This document shows, piece after piece, positions 1 to 5,033 of a stretch of 5,415 bases of DNA (positions are counted from its first letter, which is position 1; every line of letters starts with the position of its first letter). A model generated the notes under the pieces. It made no database searches, was not told where the DNA came from, and saw only the letters and a program-made list of their open reading frames with translations. Source of the stretch: Chloroflexota bacterium (GTDB lineage: Bacteria > Chloroflexota > Anaerolineae > Anaerolineales > Villigracilaceae); contig VGOX01000185.1 of assembly GCA_016875755.1 (NCBI GenBank), forward strand, positions 1-5,415, read 5' to 3'. The position numbers were made by a program, and so were the translations under genes.

Positions 1-1
1 T

Positions 2-112
2 CTTAATCTACTCAAACAGGAGAAGACTGCCAAAGGTGGCATTCACGCCAAGCAACTCCAAGCTGCATGGAAAGAAGATTATCTCCTCAAAGTCCTCTCC
101 TCTGGTGTTTAG
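2..112 (+). CDS. C-terminal end of an unrecognised protein (5' end outside window)
   Basis: An open frame enters from the left edge and stops at TAG (110-112), giving 36 residues. They are hydrophilic and rich in Lys, Gln, Leu and Ala, ending in LLKVLSSGV. Codons favour C in third position (CTC, GCC, GTC, TCC), like the nitrilase gene at the right end, which is why I prefer this frame. Another + frame is also open here but reads as Cys-rich, non-protein-like sequence, and the antisense strand is open too. I do not recognise the family and assign no function. The gene ends 68 nt before the NfeD gene, and a promoter-like box lies between them, so it is probably a separate transcription unit. 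Confidence 0.5.
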   Translation, partial: LNLLKQEKTAKGGIHAKQLQAAWKEDYLLKVLSSGV

Positions 113-160
113 ATGCGATTGCCCTACGTATATTTGCATGAGTTGGGTTGTTTCTTGTTG

Positions 161-177
161 TATAATCAATTGGAGGA
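161..177 (+). promoter_or_regulatory. Putative -10 box and Shine-Dalgarno site of the nfeD-slipin operon
   Basis: A perfect TATAAT lies at 161-166 and a strong GGAGG Shine-Dalgarno sequence at 172-176, 4 nt before the ATG at 181. No good -35 hexamer sits at 16-18 nt: the nearest candidate, TTGCAT at 134-139, is 21 nt away. If this -10 is used, transcription would start near 173, leaving a leader of only about 8 nt that begins within the Shine-Dalgarno site. TAA at 163-165, inside the box, is in frame with the gene and rules out an upstream start. Confidence 0.55.
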
Positions 178-180
178 ACA

Positions 181-777
181 ATGGACATTTTGCTTGAACC
201 TAATGTTGCGTATTTGATCCTGCTGGGGGGCATCATGCTTGCCATGATGTCACTGGTTACGCCGGGGACGGGGTTGTTCGAGATCGGCGCATTTTTCTGC
301 CTGGCGTTGTCTGGTTATGCAATCTATAACCTTGATTTCAACTGGTGGGCGCTCGTGATCCTCGGCTTGAGCATTGTGCCGTTTGTTTATGCCATTCGTA
401 AACCAAATCGCGGGATTTATTTGGGAGCATCCATTCTTTTGCTGGTATTGGGTTCCATATTCCTGTTTTCGGTGGATGGATGGCGGCCAGCCGTCAACCC
501 GCTGTTGGCATTCGTAGCCTCGGGTTCTTTCGTGGCCTTTTTGTGGATCGCGGTCGGTAAAACGGTGCAGGCGGTTAGCGCACGCCCTTCTCACGATATG
601 GATGTGTTGATCGGTATGATAGGTGAGACGCGCTCCCGGGTGCATACAGAAGGTAGTGTGTACGTTGGCGGTGAGTTATGGTCTGCCAAAAGTGAAAAGT
701 CCATTCCTGCCGGAAATGCTGTTCGTGTGGTTCGTCGCGAGGGATTTTCCCTCGTTGTTGAGAAAGTAAATTCATAA
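181..777 (+). CDS. NfeD family membrane protein (no protease domain)
   Basis: This 198-residue protein has about five hydrophobic, probably membrane-spanning segments (roughly residues 9-27, 31-50, 53-72, 78-97 and 105-126), followed by a soluble C-terminal domain (about 142-196). That domain has the NfeD OB-fold pattern: LIGMIGET at 143-150, then YVGGELWSA (161-169), an IPAG turn (175-178) and a VRVVRREG strand (181-188). TPGTGLFEIG near residues 27-36 is also typical of NfeD. Long NfeD proteins carry an N-terminal ClpP-like serine protease domain; this one lacks it and begins directly in the membrane part. NfeD proteins are encoded beside SPFH proteins and are thought to work with them in membrane organisation. 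Here the slipin gene starts 23 nt downstream, so the two are very probably co-transcribed. The start is supported by GGAGG at 172-176 and an in-frame upstream stop. The family call is firm; the exact biochemical role is not known. Confidence 0.9.
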   Translation: MDILLEPNVAYLILLGGIMLAMMSLVTPGTGLFEIGAFFCLALSGYAIYNLDFNWWALVILGLSIVPFVYAIRKPNRGIYLGASILLLVLGSIFLFSVDGWRPAVNPLLAFVASGSFVAFLWIAVGKTVQAVSARPSHDMDVLIGMIGETRSRVHTEGSVYVGGELWSAKSEKSIPAGNAVRVVRREGFSLVVEKVNS

Positions 778-800
778 AGCTTTTAATAAGGAGAAAATAC

Positions 801-1700
801 ATGGAAACATTTGGCTTTTTGACTTGTTTGATAGGCGCTATCGTTGTCGTTGGTTTTATTTTCCTTGCCAATGCCATTCGCATCGTGCCTGAATATCAGC
901 GTTTGGTCGTGTTCCGTCTCGGCCGTTGTGTCGGCGCACGCGGACCTGGCATCATTTTCCTGATCCCAGTCATCGACCGTGGTGTAAAAGTGGACTTGCG
1001 CGAGCAGGTACGCGAAATTCCGCAACAGACCTCGATCACCAAAGACAACGCTCCGATCTCGATCGACTTCCTGTGGTACTTCAAACTGATCGACCCGACC
1101 CAGTCTGTTTTGCAGGTCGGTAACTTTGAAGCCGCCGCCGCTGGTATCGCTGCCACAACCCTGCGCGCCGTGATCGGTGGTATCCCGTTGGATGATGTGC
1201 TCTCCCAGCGTGAACACATCAACAACATGCTCCGCACCCGCCTCGATGAAGTCACCGAACGCTGGGGCGTAAAAGTGACCAACGTCGAAATCCGCGAGAT
1301 CATCCCGCCGCGCGATGTGCAGGATGCCATGAACCGCCAGATGACCGCGGAACGTGTCCGCCGTGCCGTGGTGACCGAATCGACTGGTACGCGCGAAGCG
1401 GCCGTCAACGTCGCTGAAGGTGAAAAGCAAGCCGCAATCCTCCGCGCAGAAGGCCAGAAACAAGGAGCCATTCTTGCAGCAGAAGGTGAACGCCAGGCGC
1501 AGCTGCTCCGTGCCGAAGGTTTTGCACAGGCACTCGCATCCATCTTTGAAACTGCCAAGGGCATCGACCAGAAGACCATGACGCTTCAATATTTTGAAAC
1601 GCTCAAGTCCATGGGTATGAGCCCCTCCACCAAATACATCTTCCCGATGGAATTCACCAGCATGCTGGATAACTTCCTCGGTAAAGACGGCAAGAAGTAA
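801..1700 (+). CDS. Slipin / stomatin-like SPFH (band 7) membrane protein
   Basis: A 299-residue prokaryotic stomatin homologue. Residues 4-26 form one hydrophobic N-terminal anchor. The SPFH domain follows from about 27 to 190, with typical stretches such as PEYQRLVVFRLGR (30-42), RGPGIIFLIPVIDR (47-60) and WGVKVTNVEIREI (155-167). Residues 194-248 are an Ala/Glu/Gln-rich coiled-coil region built of 11-residue repeats, three of them clear (205-237) with degenerate copies on each side. The C-terminus keeps the family's YIFPMEF stretch (279-285). SPFH proteins oligomerise on the membrane and form scaffolds for microdomains or partner proteins; the NfeD protein just upstream is the expected partner. 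AAGGAG at 788-793 gives a good ribosome-binding site 7 nt before the ATG. Ile, Asp, Asn and Phe codons strongly favour C in third position after about 940, suggesting high expression. A strong terminator follows the stop codon. Family identity is firm; the client protein is unknown. Confidence 0.93.
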   Translation: METFGFLTCLIGAIVVVGFIFLANAIRIVPEYQRLVVFRLGRCVGARGPGIIFLIPVIDRGVKVDLREQVREIPQQTSITKDNAPISIDFLWYFKLIDPTQSVLQVGNFEAAAAGIAATTLRAVIGGIPLDDVLSQREHINNMLRTRLDEVTERWGVKVTNVEIREIIPPRDVQDAMNRQMTAERVRRAVVTESTGTREAAVNVAEGEKQAAILRAEGQKQGAILAAEGERQAQLLRAEGFAQALASIFETAKGIDQKTMTLQYFETLKSMGMSPSTKYIFPMEFTSMLDNFLGKDGKK

Positions 1701-1712
1701 CAGGTAATTTGG

Positions 1713-1720
1713 TATAAAAT
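1713..1720 (+). promoter_or_regulatory. Putative -10 box for the GNAT gene
   Basis: TATAAAAT follows GG in the 52-nt gap between slipin and the acetyltransferase gene. A start point about 7 nt downstream of TATAAA would be near 1725, inside the left arm of the terminator hairpin. I see no convincing -35 hexamer. This is the only promoter-like box in the gap, and the downstream gene otherwise lies behind a strong terminator, which is the main reason to propose it. Confidence 0.4.
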
Positions 1721-1752
1721 AAGGTCTCTCGCAAGAGAGACCTTATTTTTTT
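1716..1752 (+). terminator. Strong intrinsic terminator of the nfeD-slipin operon
   Basis: A perfect 15-bp inverted repeat (1716-1730 with 1735-1749) closes on a GCAA tetraloop, a GNRA type, at 1731-1734. A T-run follows and includes the last paired bases (1746-1752). The core GGTCTCTC/GAGAGACC is mixed G+C, with A-T pairs at the base. It begins 15 nt after the slipin stop codon. Its last T is immediately followed by the ATG of the GNAT gene, so terminator and start codon abut with no spacer. Confidence 0.93.
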
Positions 1753-2184
1753 ATGGAAATCGTAAAAGCATCCCTGCGTGACCTCAATGCGCTTCGCAAA
1801 CTTGAACAGATCAGTTTTGACAAGGACGCCTGGCCTTTCTTTGATTTGATCGCTGTATTGACTTTCCCTGAAGTAATTCGATTCAAAGCAGTGGAGGATG
1901 GGCAAATGGTCGGCTTTGTAGCTGGCGACCCGCGTCCGCGCGACGGGTGGGGCTGGGTTGCCACCATTGCGGTTGATCCACACTATCAGCGGCGCGGCAT
2001 CGGACGTGCCCTGCTGCATCAATGTGAAGCGCATCTTGGCGTTCCCCGCGTTCGGTTGACCGTGCGTATGTCCAATCAGGGAGCGGTTACCATGTATGAA
2101 AAAGAGGGATATGGCCTCATTGATATTTGGCATGCCTATTACAATTACGGGGAGGATGCCATGCTCATGGAGAAAACCTTGTGA
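1753..2184 (+). CDS. GNAT family N-acetyltransferase, RimI-like
   Basis: A complete 143-residue single GNAT domain. Motif A is clear: VATIAVDPHYQRRGIGRALL (68-87), whose Q-R-R-G-I-G loop (79-84) binds the pyrophosphate of acetyl-CoA. Motif B follows as SNQGAVTMYEKEGY (107-120), with Tyr115 at the usual catalytic or acid position. The tail YNYGEDAMLMEK (130-141) resembles the GEDAL.M ending of RimI-type protein N-alpha-acetyltransferases, which acetylate the N-terminus of ribosomal protein S18 in the cytoplasm. The substrate here is not proven, and none of the tRNA t6A genes that often neighbour rimI is present. ATG 1753 is the only usable start: an in-frame TAA lies at 1720-1722 with no start codon between, and IVKASLRDLNALRKLE is a normal GNAT beginning. 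No Shine-Dalgarno sequence is visible, because the eight bases before the ATG are mostly terminator T-run. Translation may therefore be weak or non-canonical. Confidence 0.88.
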   Translation: MEIVKASLRDLNALRKLEQISFDKDAWPFFDLIAVLTFPEVIRFKAVEDGQMVGFVAGDPRPRDGWGWVATIAVDPHYQRRGIGRALLHQCEAHLGVPRVRLTVRMSNQGAVTMYEKEGYGLIDIWHAYYNYGEDAMLMEKTL

Positions 2185-2228
2185 AGAAAAAACTGATTCA
2201 CATTTGAAACAATGAAATAATGTTTTTT

Positions 2229-2259
2229 TTGCCTCATCTCTCCTTGTAAGGTTTATAAT
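2229..2259 (+). promoter_or_regulatory. Promoter of the RNase D / beta-CASP pair; probable leaderless start
   Basis: The 83-nt gap 2185-2267 contains a T8 run (2223-2230), a TTGCCT -35-like hexamer (2229-2234; four of six matches to TTGACA) and a perfect TATAAT at 2254-2259, with a 19-nt spacer. Only 8 nt separate TATAAT from the ATG at 2268, so the expected transcription start lies on or within 2 nt of the start codon. No Shine-Dalgarno sequence is suitably placed. The T8 run may weakly terminate GNAT transcription, but I see no stable hairpin before it. Confidence 0.65.
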
Positions 2260-2267
2260 CAAACAGT

Positions 2268-3404
2268 ATGTCTGACACTCTCCCGCCGCCCATTTGGGTG
2301 AATACAAAAGAATTATTGAATTCCATGGTCAATGACCTTGCCGCACATTCCCGTGTGGCGGTGGATACCGAATCCAACAGTCTGCATGCTTTTCGTGAGC
2401 AAGTTTGCCTGTTGCAATTTTCAACCAGTAACGCAGATTACCTGCTCGACCCGCTGGCCTTACGCGACCTTGGCAGTCTCGCTCCAATATTTGCGAACCC
2501 GAATATTGAAAAGATATTTCACGCCGCAGAATATGACCTGATCTGTTTGCGGCGTGATTTTAATTTCACCTTTGCGAGCCTGTTCGATACGATGCAAGCG
2601 GCACGCGTGCTTGGGTACCCTGCGGTTGGGCTGGACCGTTTGCTCGGTGAAAAATTCGGCATAAAAATGGATAAACGCCATCAAAAAGCGGATTGGGCAA
2701 AACGTCCGTTGACAAAGGAGCAGATCCATTATGCGCGGCTCGATACGCATTATCTTTTCGACCTGCGCGATGTTCTGGAAGGGGAATTGCGTGAACATGA
2801 ACGGCTTGAGTTTGCGCTGGAAGATTTTCACCGCGCCTGCCAGATTGAAGATTCGAAGCAGAGAACGAATGGAGATTCCTGGACGAGGTTTGCGGGACGG
2901 AAAGACCTGTCGCTGCGTGAGTTGACAGTGGTTGCCCACCTGTGCAAATGGCGGGATAGGGAAGCCGAACGCCTCAACCGTCCGCCTTATAAAGTAGTGA
3001 TGGATGATGTCTTTGTTGCGCTGGCGAAGAATCCACCAGAGAAGAAAGTGGATCTTTCAGCGGCGGGGTTGAGTGAGAAGCAGATCAATTTATGGGGCGG
3101 AGTGATCATTAGCGCTGTCCAGCATGGGTTGGAGGCTCCGCTTGTGGAACGCAAACAGGCCGAACGAAAGGATGATGCGGTTTTGCGTCGGTTGGAGAAA
3201 TTGAAGTTGTGGCGCAAGGATACGGGGATAAAAATGATGGTTGAGTCGGATATTATCCTGCCAAAACCGTATTTGGCGGTGTTGTCTGAAAATCCACCGA
3301 GGGATCTGGACGAGTTGAATGTGTTGATGAAGGATTCGCCTTCGCGGTTTGATAAATATGGGCTGCAGATATTGAAGGTGCTTGGAGTAAAACATGCGAA
3401 TTAA
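2268..3404 (+). CDS. rnd: Ribonuclease D-like 3'-5' exonuclease with HRDC domain
   Basis: This 378-residue protein starts with a DEDDy exonuclease domain (about 10-185). Exo I is VAVDTESNSL, giving Asp33 and Glu35. Exo II is IFHAAEYDLICL, giving Asp90. Exo III is YARLDTHYL, giving Tyr155 and Asp159. All metal-binding and catalytic residues of the family are therefore present. A following HRDC domain (about 213-290) contains LRELTVVAHLCKWRDREAE and NRPPYKVVMDD, the usual RNase D arrangement, and about 85 further residues complete a normal length. RNase D trims the 3' ends of tRNA precursors and other small RNAs in the cytoplasm. The start is firm: TAA at 2256-2258, inside the -10 box, is in frame, and a later start at Met20 would cut into the exonuclease fold. 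There is no Shine-Dalgarno site, consistent with a leaderless mRNA. The 3' end overlaps the next gene by 11 nt. Activity on tRNA is inferred from the family. Confidence 0.93.
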   Translation: MSDTLPPPIWVNTKELLNSMVNDLAAHSRVAVDTESNSLHAFREQVCLLQFSTSNADYLLDPLALRDLGSLAPIFANPNIEKIFHAAEYDLICLRRDFNFTFASLFDTMQAARVLGYPAVGLDRLLGEKFGIKMDKRHQKADWAKRPLTKEQIHYARLDTHYLFDLRDVLEGELREHERLEFALEDFHRACQIEDSKQRTNGDSWTRFAGRKDLSLRELTVVAHLCKWRDREAERLNRPPYKVVMDDVFVALAKNPPEKKVDLSAAGLSEKQINLWGGVIISAVQHGLEAPLVERKQAERKDDAVLRRLEKLKLWRKDTGIKMMVESDIILPKPYLAVLSENPPRDLDELNVLMKDSPSRFDKYGLQILKVLGVKHAN

Positions 3405-4788
3405 TTTTCACGGCGCAGCACACACGGTGACAGGCAGCCAGCATTTGCTGGAGATCAACGGCAAAAAACTTTTACTGGATTGCGGTTTATATCAGGGCAG
3501 GCGCGCAGATACCTACGAACGTAATTTGAATTTTCAGTTCAACCCGCGCAAGGTCGATGCGGTGATTCTTTCACATGCACATATTGATCATGCAGGGAAT
3601 TTGCCGAACCTTGTGAAGCAGGGATATGAAGGGCATATTTTTGCCACTCATGCTACAAAGGATCTGGCAAGTTTGATGATTTCGGACTCGGGGCATATTC
3701 AGGAAGCGGACGCGCAATTTGTTAATAAAAAACGCGCCGGACGCGGTGAGCCGCCGATCGAACCGTTATATACCAAAGAGGATGCAGAAGCTGTTGCGGC
3801 GATGTTCGCAGGCAGGCACTATGAAGAGACCTTCGAGCCGTTCCCTGGTGTGATTGCGCGTTTTCACGAAGCGGGACATATTCTCGGCTCGGCGAGCGTT
3901 TCACTGGAGATTGAAGAAAAAGGGAAGAAGATCCGCTTCTGGTTTTCGGGAGATATTGGACGGTATAAACTGCCATTGCTGCGTGACCCGGTTCTGCCGA
4001 CCGAAGTGGATTACATGATCATGGAATCGACCTATGGGGACAAATCGCATCATGACCCTGAGTTGGCATACAAGGAATTTCGCACTGTTGTAAAGCGTAC
4101 TTTGGAGCGCGGCGGCAAGGTGATCGTACCTGCCTTTGCGGTGGGACGTACACAGGAATTAGTGTATGACCTGAATCAGATGATGTATAACGGCGATGTG
4201 CCACGTGTGCCGGTGTATGTGGATAGTCCGTTGGCGGTGAATGCGACGGATGTGTTCAAGCGGCATCTGGAATGTTTCGATGATGAAACTGCCAAATTTG
4301 TGGCGGAGGCGCGTCATCCTGCGTTGGATTTCAAGATGTTGAATTATGTCCGCTCGGTGGAGGAGTCGAAAGCTCTAAACGAGCGCACCGACCCAATGAT
4401 CATCATCTCCGCTTCGGGTATGGCGGAAGCGGGGCGCATCTTGCATCACATTAAGAATAATATTGAAGACCCGAAGAACACGATCTGCATCGTTTCCTGG
4501 CAGGCGCCGTACACGCTTGGGCGCAGGCTGGCAGACCGTGAAGAGGAAGTCCGCATTTATGGCGAGACGTACAAACGCAAATGTGACATCGCCACTATCG
4601 GCGGGCTTTCAGGTCATGCGGGGCAGGATTTACTGGTCAAGTATGCAACTGGGGTGAAGGGTAGTGTGAAGGATATTTTCCTGGTGCATGGCGAAGAAAA
4701 ACAAGCTATGATGCTAAAGGGCTTGTTGAAGGAACAAAAGATGGATCGGGTCTATTATCCTGACCTGCATGATAAGGTGGATTTGTAG
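3394..4788 (+). CDS. Beta-CASP metallo-beta-lactamase-fold RNA nuclease (YSH1/CPSF-like)
   Basis: A complete 464-residue protein of the bacterial beta-CASP RNase type. The metallo-beta-lactamase half carries LLLDCGLYQG (26-35), the zinc motif HAHIDH (61-66), His162 in GHILGS and Asp187 in FSGDIGR. The inserted beta-CASP part has motif A at Glu211 (IMESTYG), the stretch VPAFAVGRTQELVYDL (245-260) and motif B around SASGMAEAGRILHH (339-352). Motif C is His408 in LSGHAGQ, and the fold returns to His432 in FLVHGEE. All expected metal ligands are present, so it should be active. Relatives are endo- or exoribonucleases in cytoplasmic RNA processing and decay. It is not a beta-lactamase. GGAG at 3384-3387, within the end of the RNase D gene, lies 6 nt before the ATG, and the 11-nt overlap suggests translational coupling. 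I see no hairpin terminator before the tRNA promoter. Confidence 0.92.
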   Translation: MRINFHGAAHTVTGSQHLLEINGKKLLLDCGLYQGRRADTYERNLNFQFNPRKVDAVILSHAHIDHAGNLPNLVKQGYEGHIFATHATKDLASLMISDSGHIQEADAQFVNKKRAGRGEPPIEPLYTKEDAEAVAAMFAGRHYEETFEPFPGVIARFHEAGHILGSASVSLEIEEKGKKIRFWFSGDIGRYKLPLLRDPVLPTEVDYMIMESTYGDKSHHDPELAYKEFRTVVKRTLERGGKVIVPAFAVGRTQELVYDLNQMMYNGDVPRVPVYVDSPLAVNATDVFKRHLECFDDETAKFVAEARHPALDFKMLNYVRSVEESKALNERTDPMIIISASGMAEAGRILHHIKNNIEDPKNTICIVSWQAPYTLGRRLADREEEVRIYGETYKRKCDIATIGGLSGHAGQDLLVKYATGVKGSVKDIFLVHGEEKQAMMLKGLLKEQKMDRVYYPDLHDKVDL

Positions 4789-4802
4789 TAGATTTTTTCG
4801 GT

Positions 4803-4808
4803 TATAAT
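4803..4808 (+). promoter_or_regulatory. -10 box of the tRNA-Ser promoter
   Basis: A perfect TATAAT lies 18 nt upstream of the mature tRNA 5' end, placing transcription start near 4815 and leaving a leader of about 12 nt for RNase P to remove. No good -35 is visible. The expected -35 region overlaps the end of the beta-CASP gene (stop at 4786-4788). Read-through from that gene is also possible because no terminator intervenes. Confidence 0.6.
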
Positions 4809-4826
4809 ATCGCCCGCTTGACATTC

Positions 4827-4913
4827 GGGGAGGTGCCAGAGTGGTTGAATGGGACAGTCTCGAAAACTGTTGTGGGCTCCGGTCCACCGAGGGTTCGAAT
4901 CCCTCCCTCTCCG
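4827..4913 (+). tRNA. tRNA-Ser, anticodon CGA (reads UCG)
   Basis: The 87-nt cloverleaf folds fully. The acceptor stem pairs 4827-4833 with 4906-4912 (7 bp, one G-U). The D stem is CCA (4836-4838) with TGG (4850-4852). The anticodon stem ACAGT/ACTGT (4854-4858 with 4866-4870) encloses the loop CTCGAAA, with CGA at 4861-4863. A long class II variable arm, GTGGGC/GTCCAC around the loop TCCG (4872-4887), marks it as a serine-type tRNA. The T arm is GAGGG/CCCTC (4889-4893 with 4901-4905) around TTCGAAT. The discriminator is G4913, as usual for serine. CCA is not encoded (CAG follows), so the 3' end must be trimmed and CCA added enzymatically. CGA reads only UCG, so other serine tRNAs must be encoded elsewhere. 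Confidence 0.97.
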
Positions 4914-4916
4914 CAG

Positions 4917-4952
4917 AAAGCCTGACTTAACCAGTTGGGCTTTTTTCTTTTT
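4917..4952 (+). terminator. Intrinsic terminator after tRNA-Ser
   Basis: An 11-bp stem pairs 4917-4927 (AAAGCCTGACT) with 4933-4943 (AGTTGGGCTTT), with two G-U pairs and a 5-nt loop TAACC. A T-rich run to 4952, broken by one C, follows. It starts 3 nt past the tRNA discriminator base, so the primary transcript would be little more than the tRNA plus this hairpin. Confidence 0.88.
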
Positions 4953-4954
4953 CT

Positions 4955-5010
4955 GACCATAGACCATAGACCGCAGACCATTCATCGTCTATCGTCTATC
5001 GTCCACCGTC
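4955..5010 (+). repeat. Eight-unit heptamer array that reverses orientation midway
   Basis: Eight heptamers run in one unbroken 7-nt register. Units 1-4 are GACCATA, GACCATA, GACCGCA and GACCATT (4955-4982). Units 5-8 are CATCGTC, TATCGTC, TATCGTC and CACCGTC (4983-5010). The second four, read on the other strand, are GACGRTR-like, so the array is one GAC-starting heptamer family pointing inward from both sides. The two halves could pair imperfectly as a long hairpin, with mismatches in each unit. It fills the space between the tRNA terminator and the nitrilase promoter. No coding role is apparent. Confidence 0.8.
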
Positions 5011-5019
5011 CAAAAGTGG

Positions 5020-5025
5020 TAAGAT
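5020..5025 (+). promoter_or_regulatory. Putative -10 box of the nitrilase gene; probable leaderless start
   Basis: TAAGAT (four of six matches to TATAAT) lies exactly 8 nt before the ATG at 5034, the same spacing as the TATAAT of the RNase D gene. The two spacers share CAAACA. No Shine-Dalgarno sequence is present. A -35 element would fall within the heptamer array, and none is obvious. Confidence 0.45.
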
Positions 5026-5033
5026 TCCAAACA

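Noticed and set aside
113..217. 34-codon + strand frame starting directly after the stop of the upstream gene
   Set aside because: It has no ribosome-binding site, overlaps the NfeD start in another frame and reads through the promoter-like TATAAT. Probably chance.
783..1589. 268-codon open frame on the minus strand opposite slipin
   Set aside because: It is the mirror of a strongly biased, clearly real gene on the + strand. Its translation is Cys-, His- and Gly-rich with no recognisable domain and no supporting start signals.
2206..2230. Possible terminator of the GNAT gene before the T8 run
   Set aside because: Only 4-5 bp A-T-rich pairings can be drawn (such as AAACA with TGTTT), too weak to call an intrinsic terminator.
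1654..2307. 217-codon minus-strand open frame across slipin, GNAT and the RNase D start
   Set aside because: It spans three well-supported + strand features, including a terminator and promoter, and has no family resemblance.
3394..4788. Beta-lactamase antibiotic resistance
   Set aside because: The metallo-beta-lactamase fold here carries the beta-CASP motifs A, B and C, which mark nucleic-acid nucleases and not antibiotic hydrolases.
4818..4823. Perfect TTGACA just upstream of the tRNA
   Set aside because: As a -35 it would require a -10 near 4841-4846, inside the tRNA, where none exists. It lies downstream of the TATAAT box, the wrong order for a promoter.
4755..4985. Minus-strand open frame containing RGRDSNPRWTG
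   Set aside because: This string is the well-known false translation of the antisense strand of a serine-type tRNA gene. The tRNA at 4827-4913 explains it.
4955..5010. CRISPR array
   Set aside because: Units are 7 bp with no spacers, and no cas genes are present.
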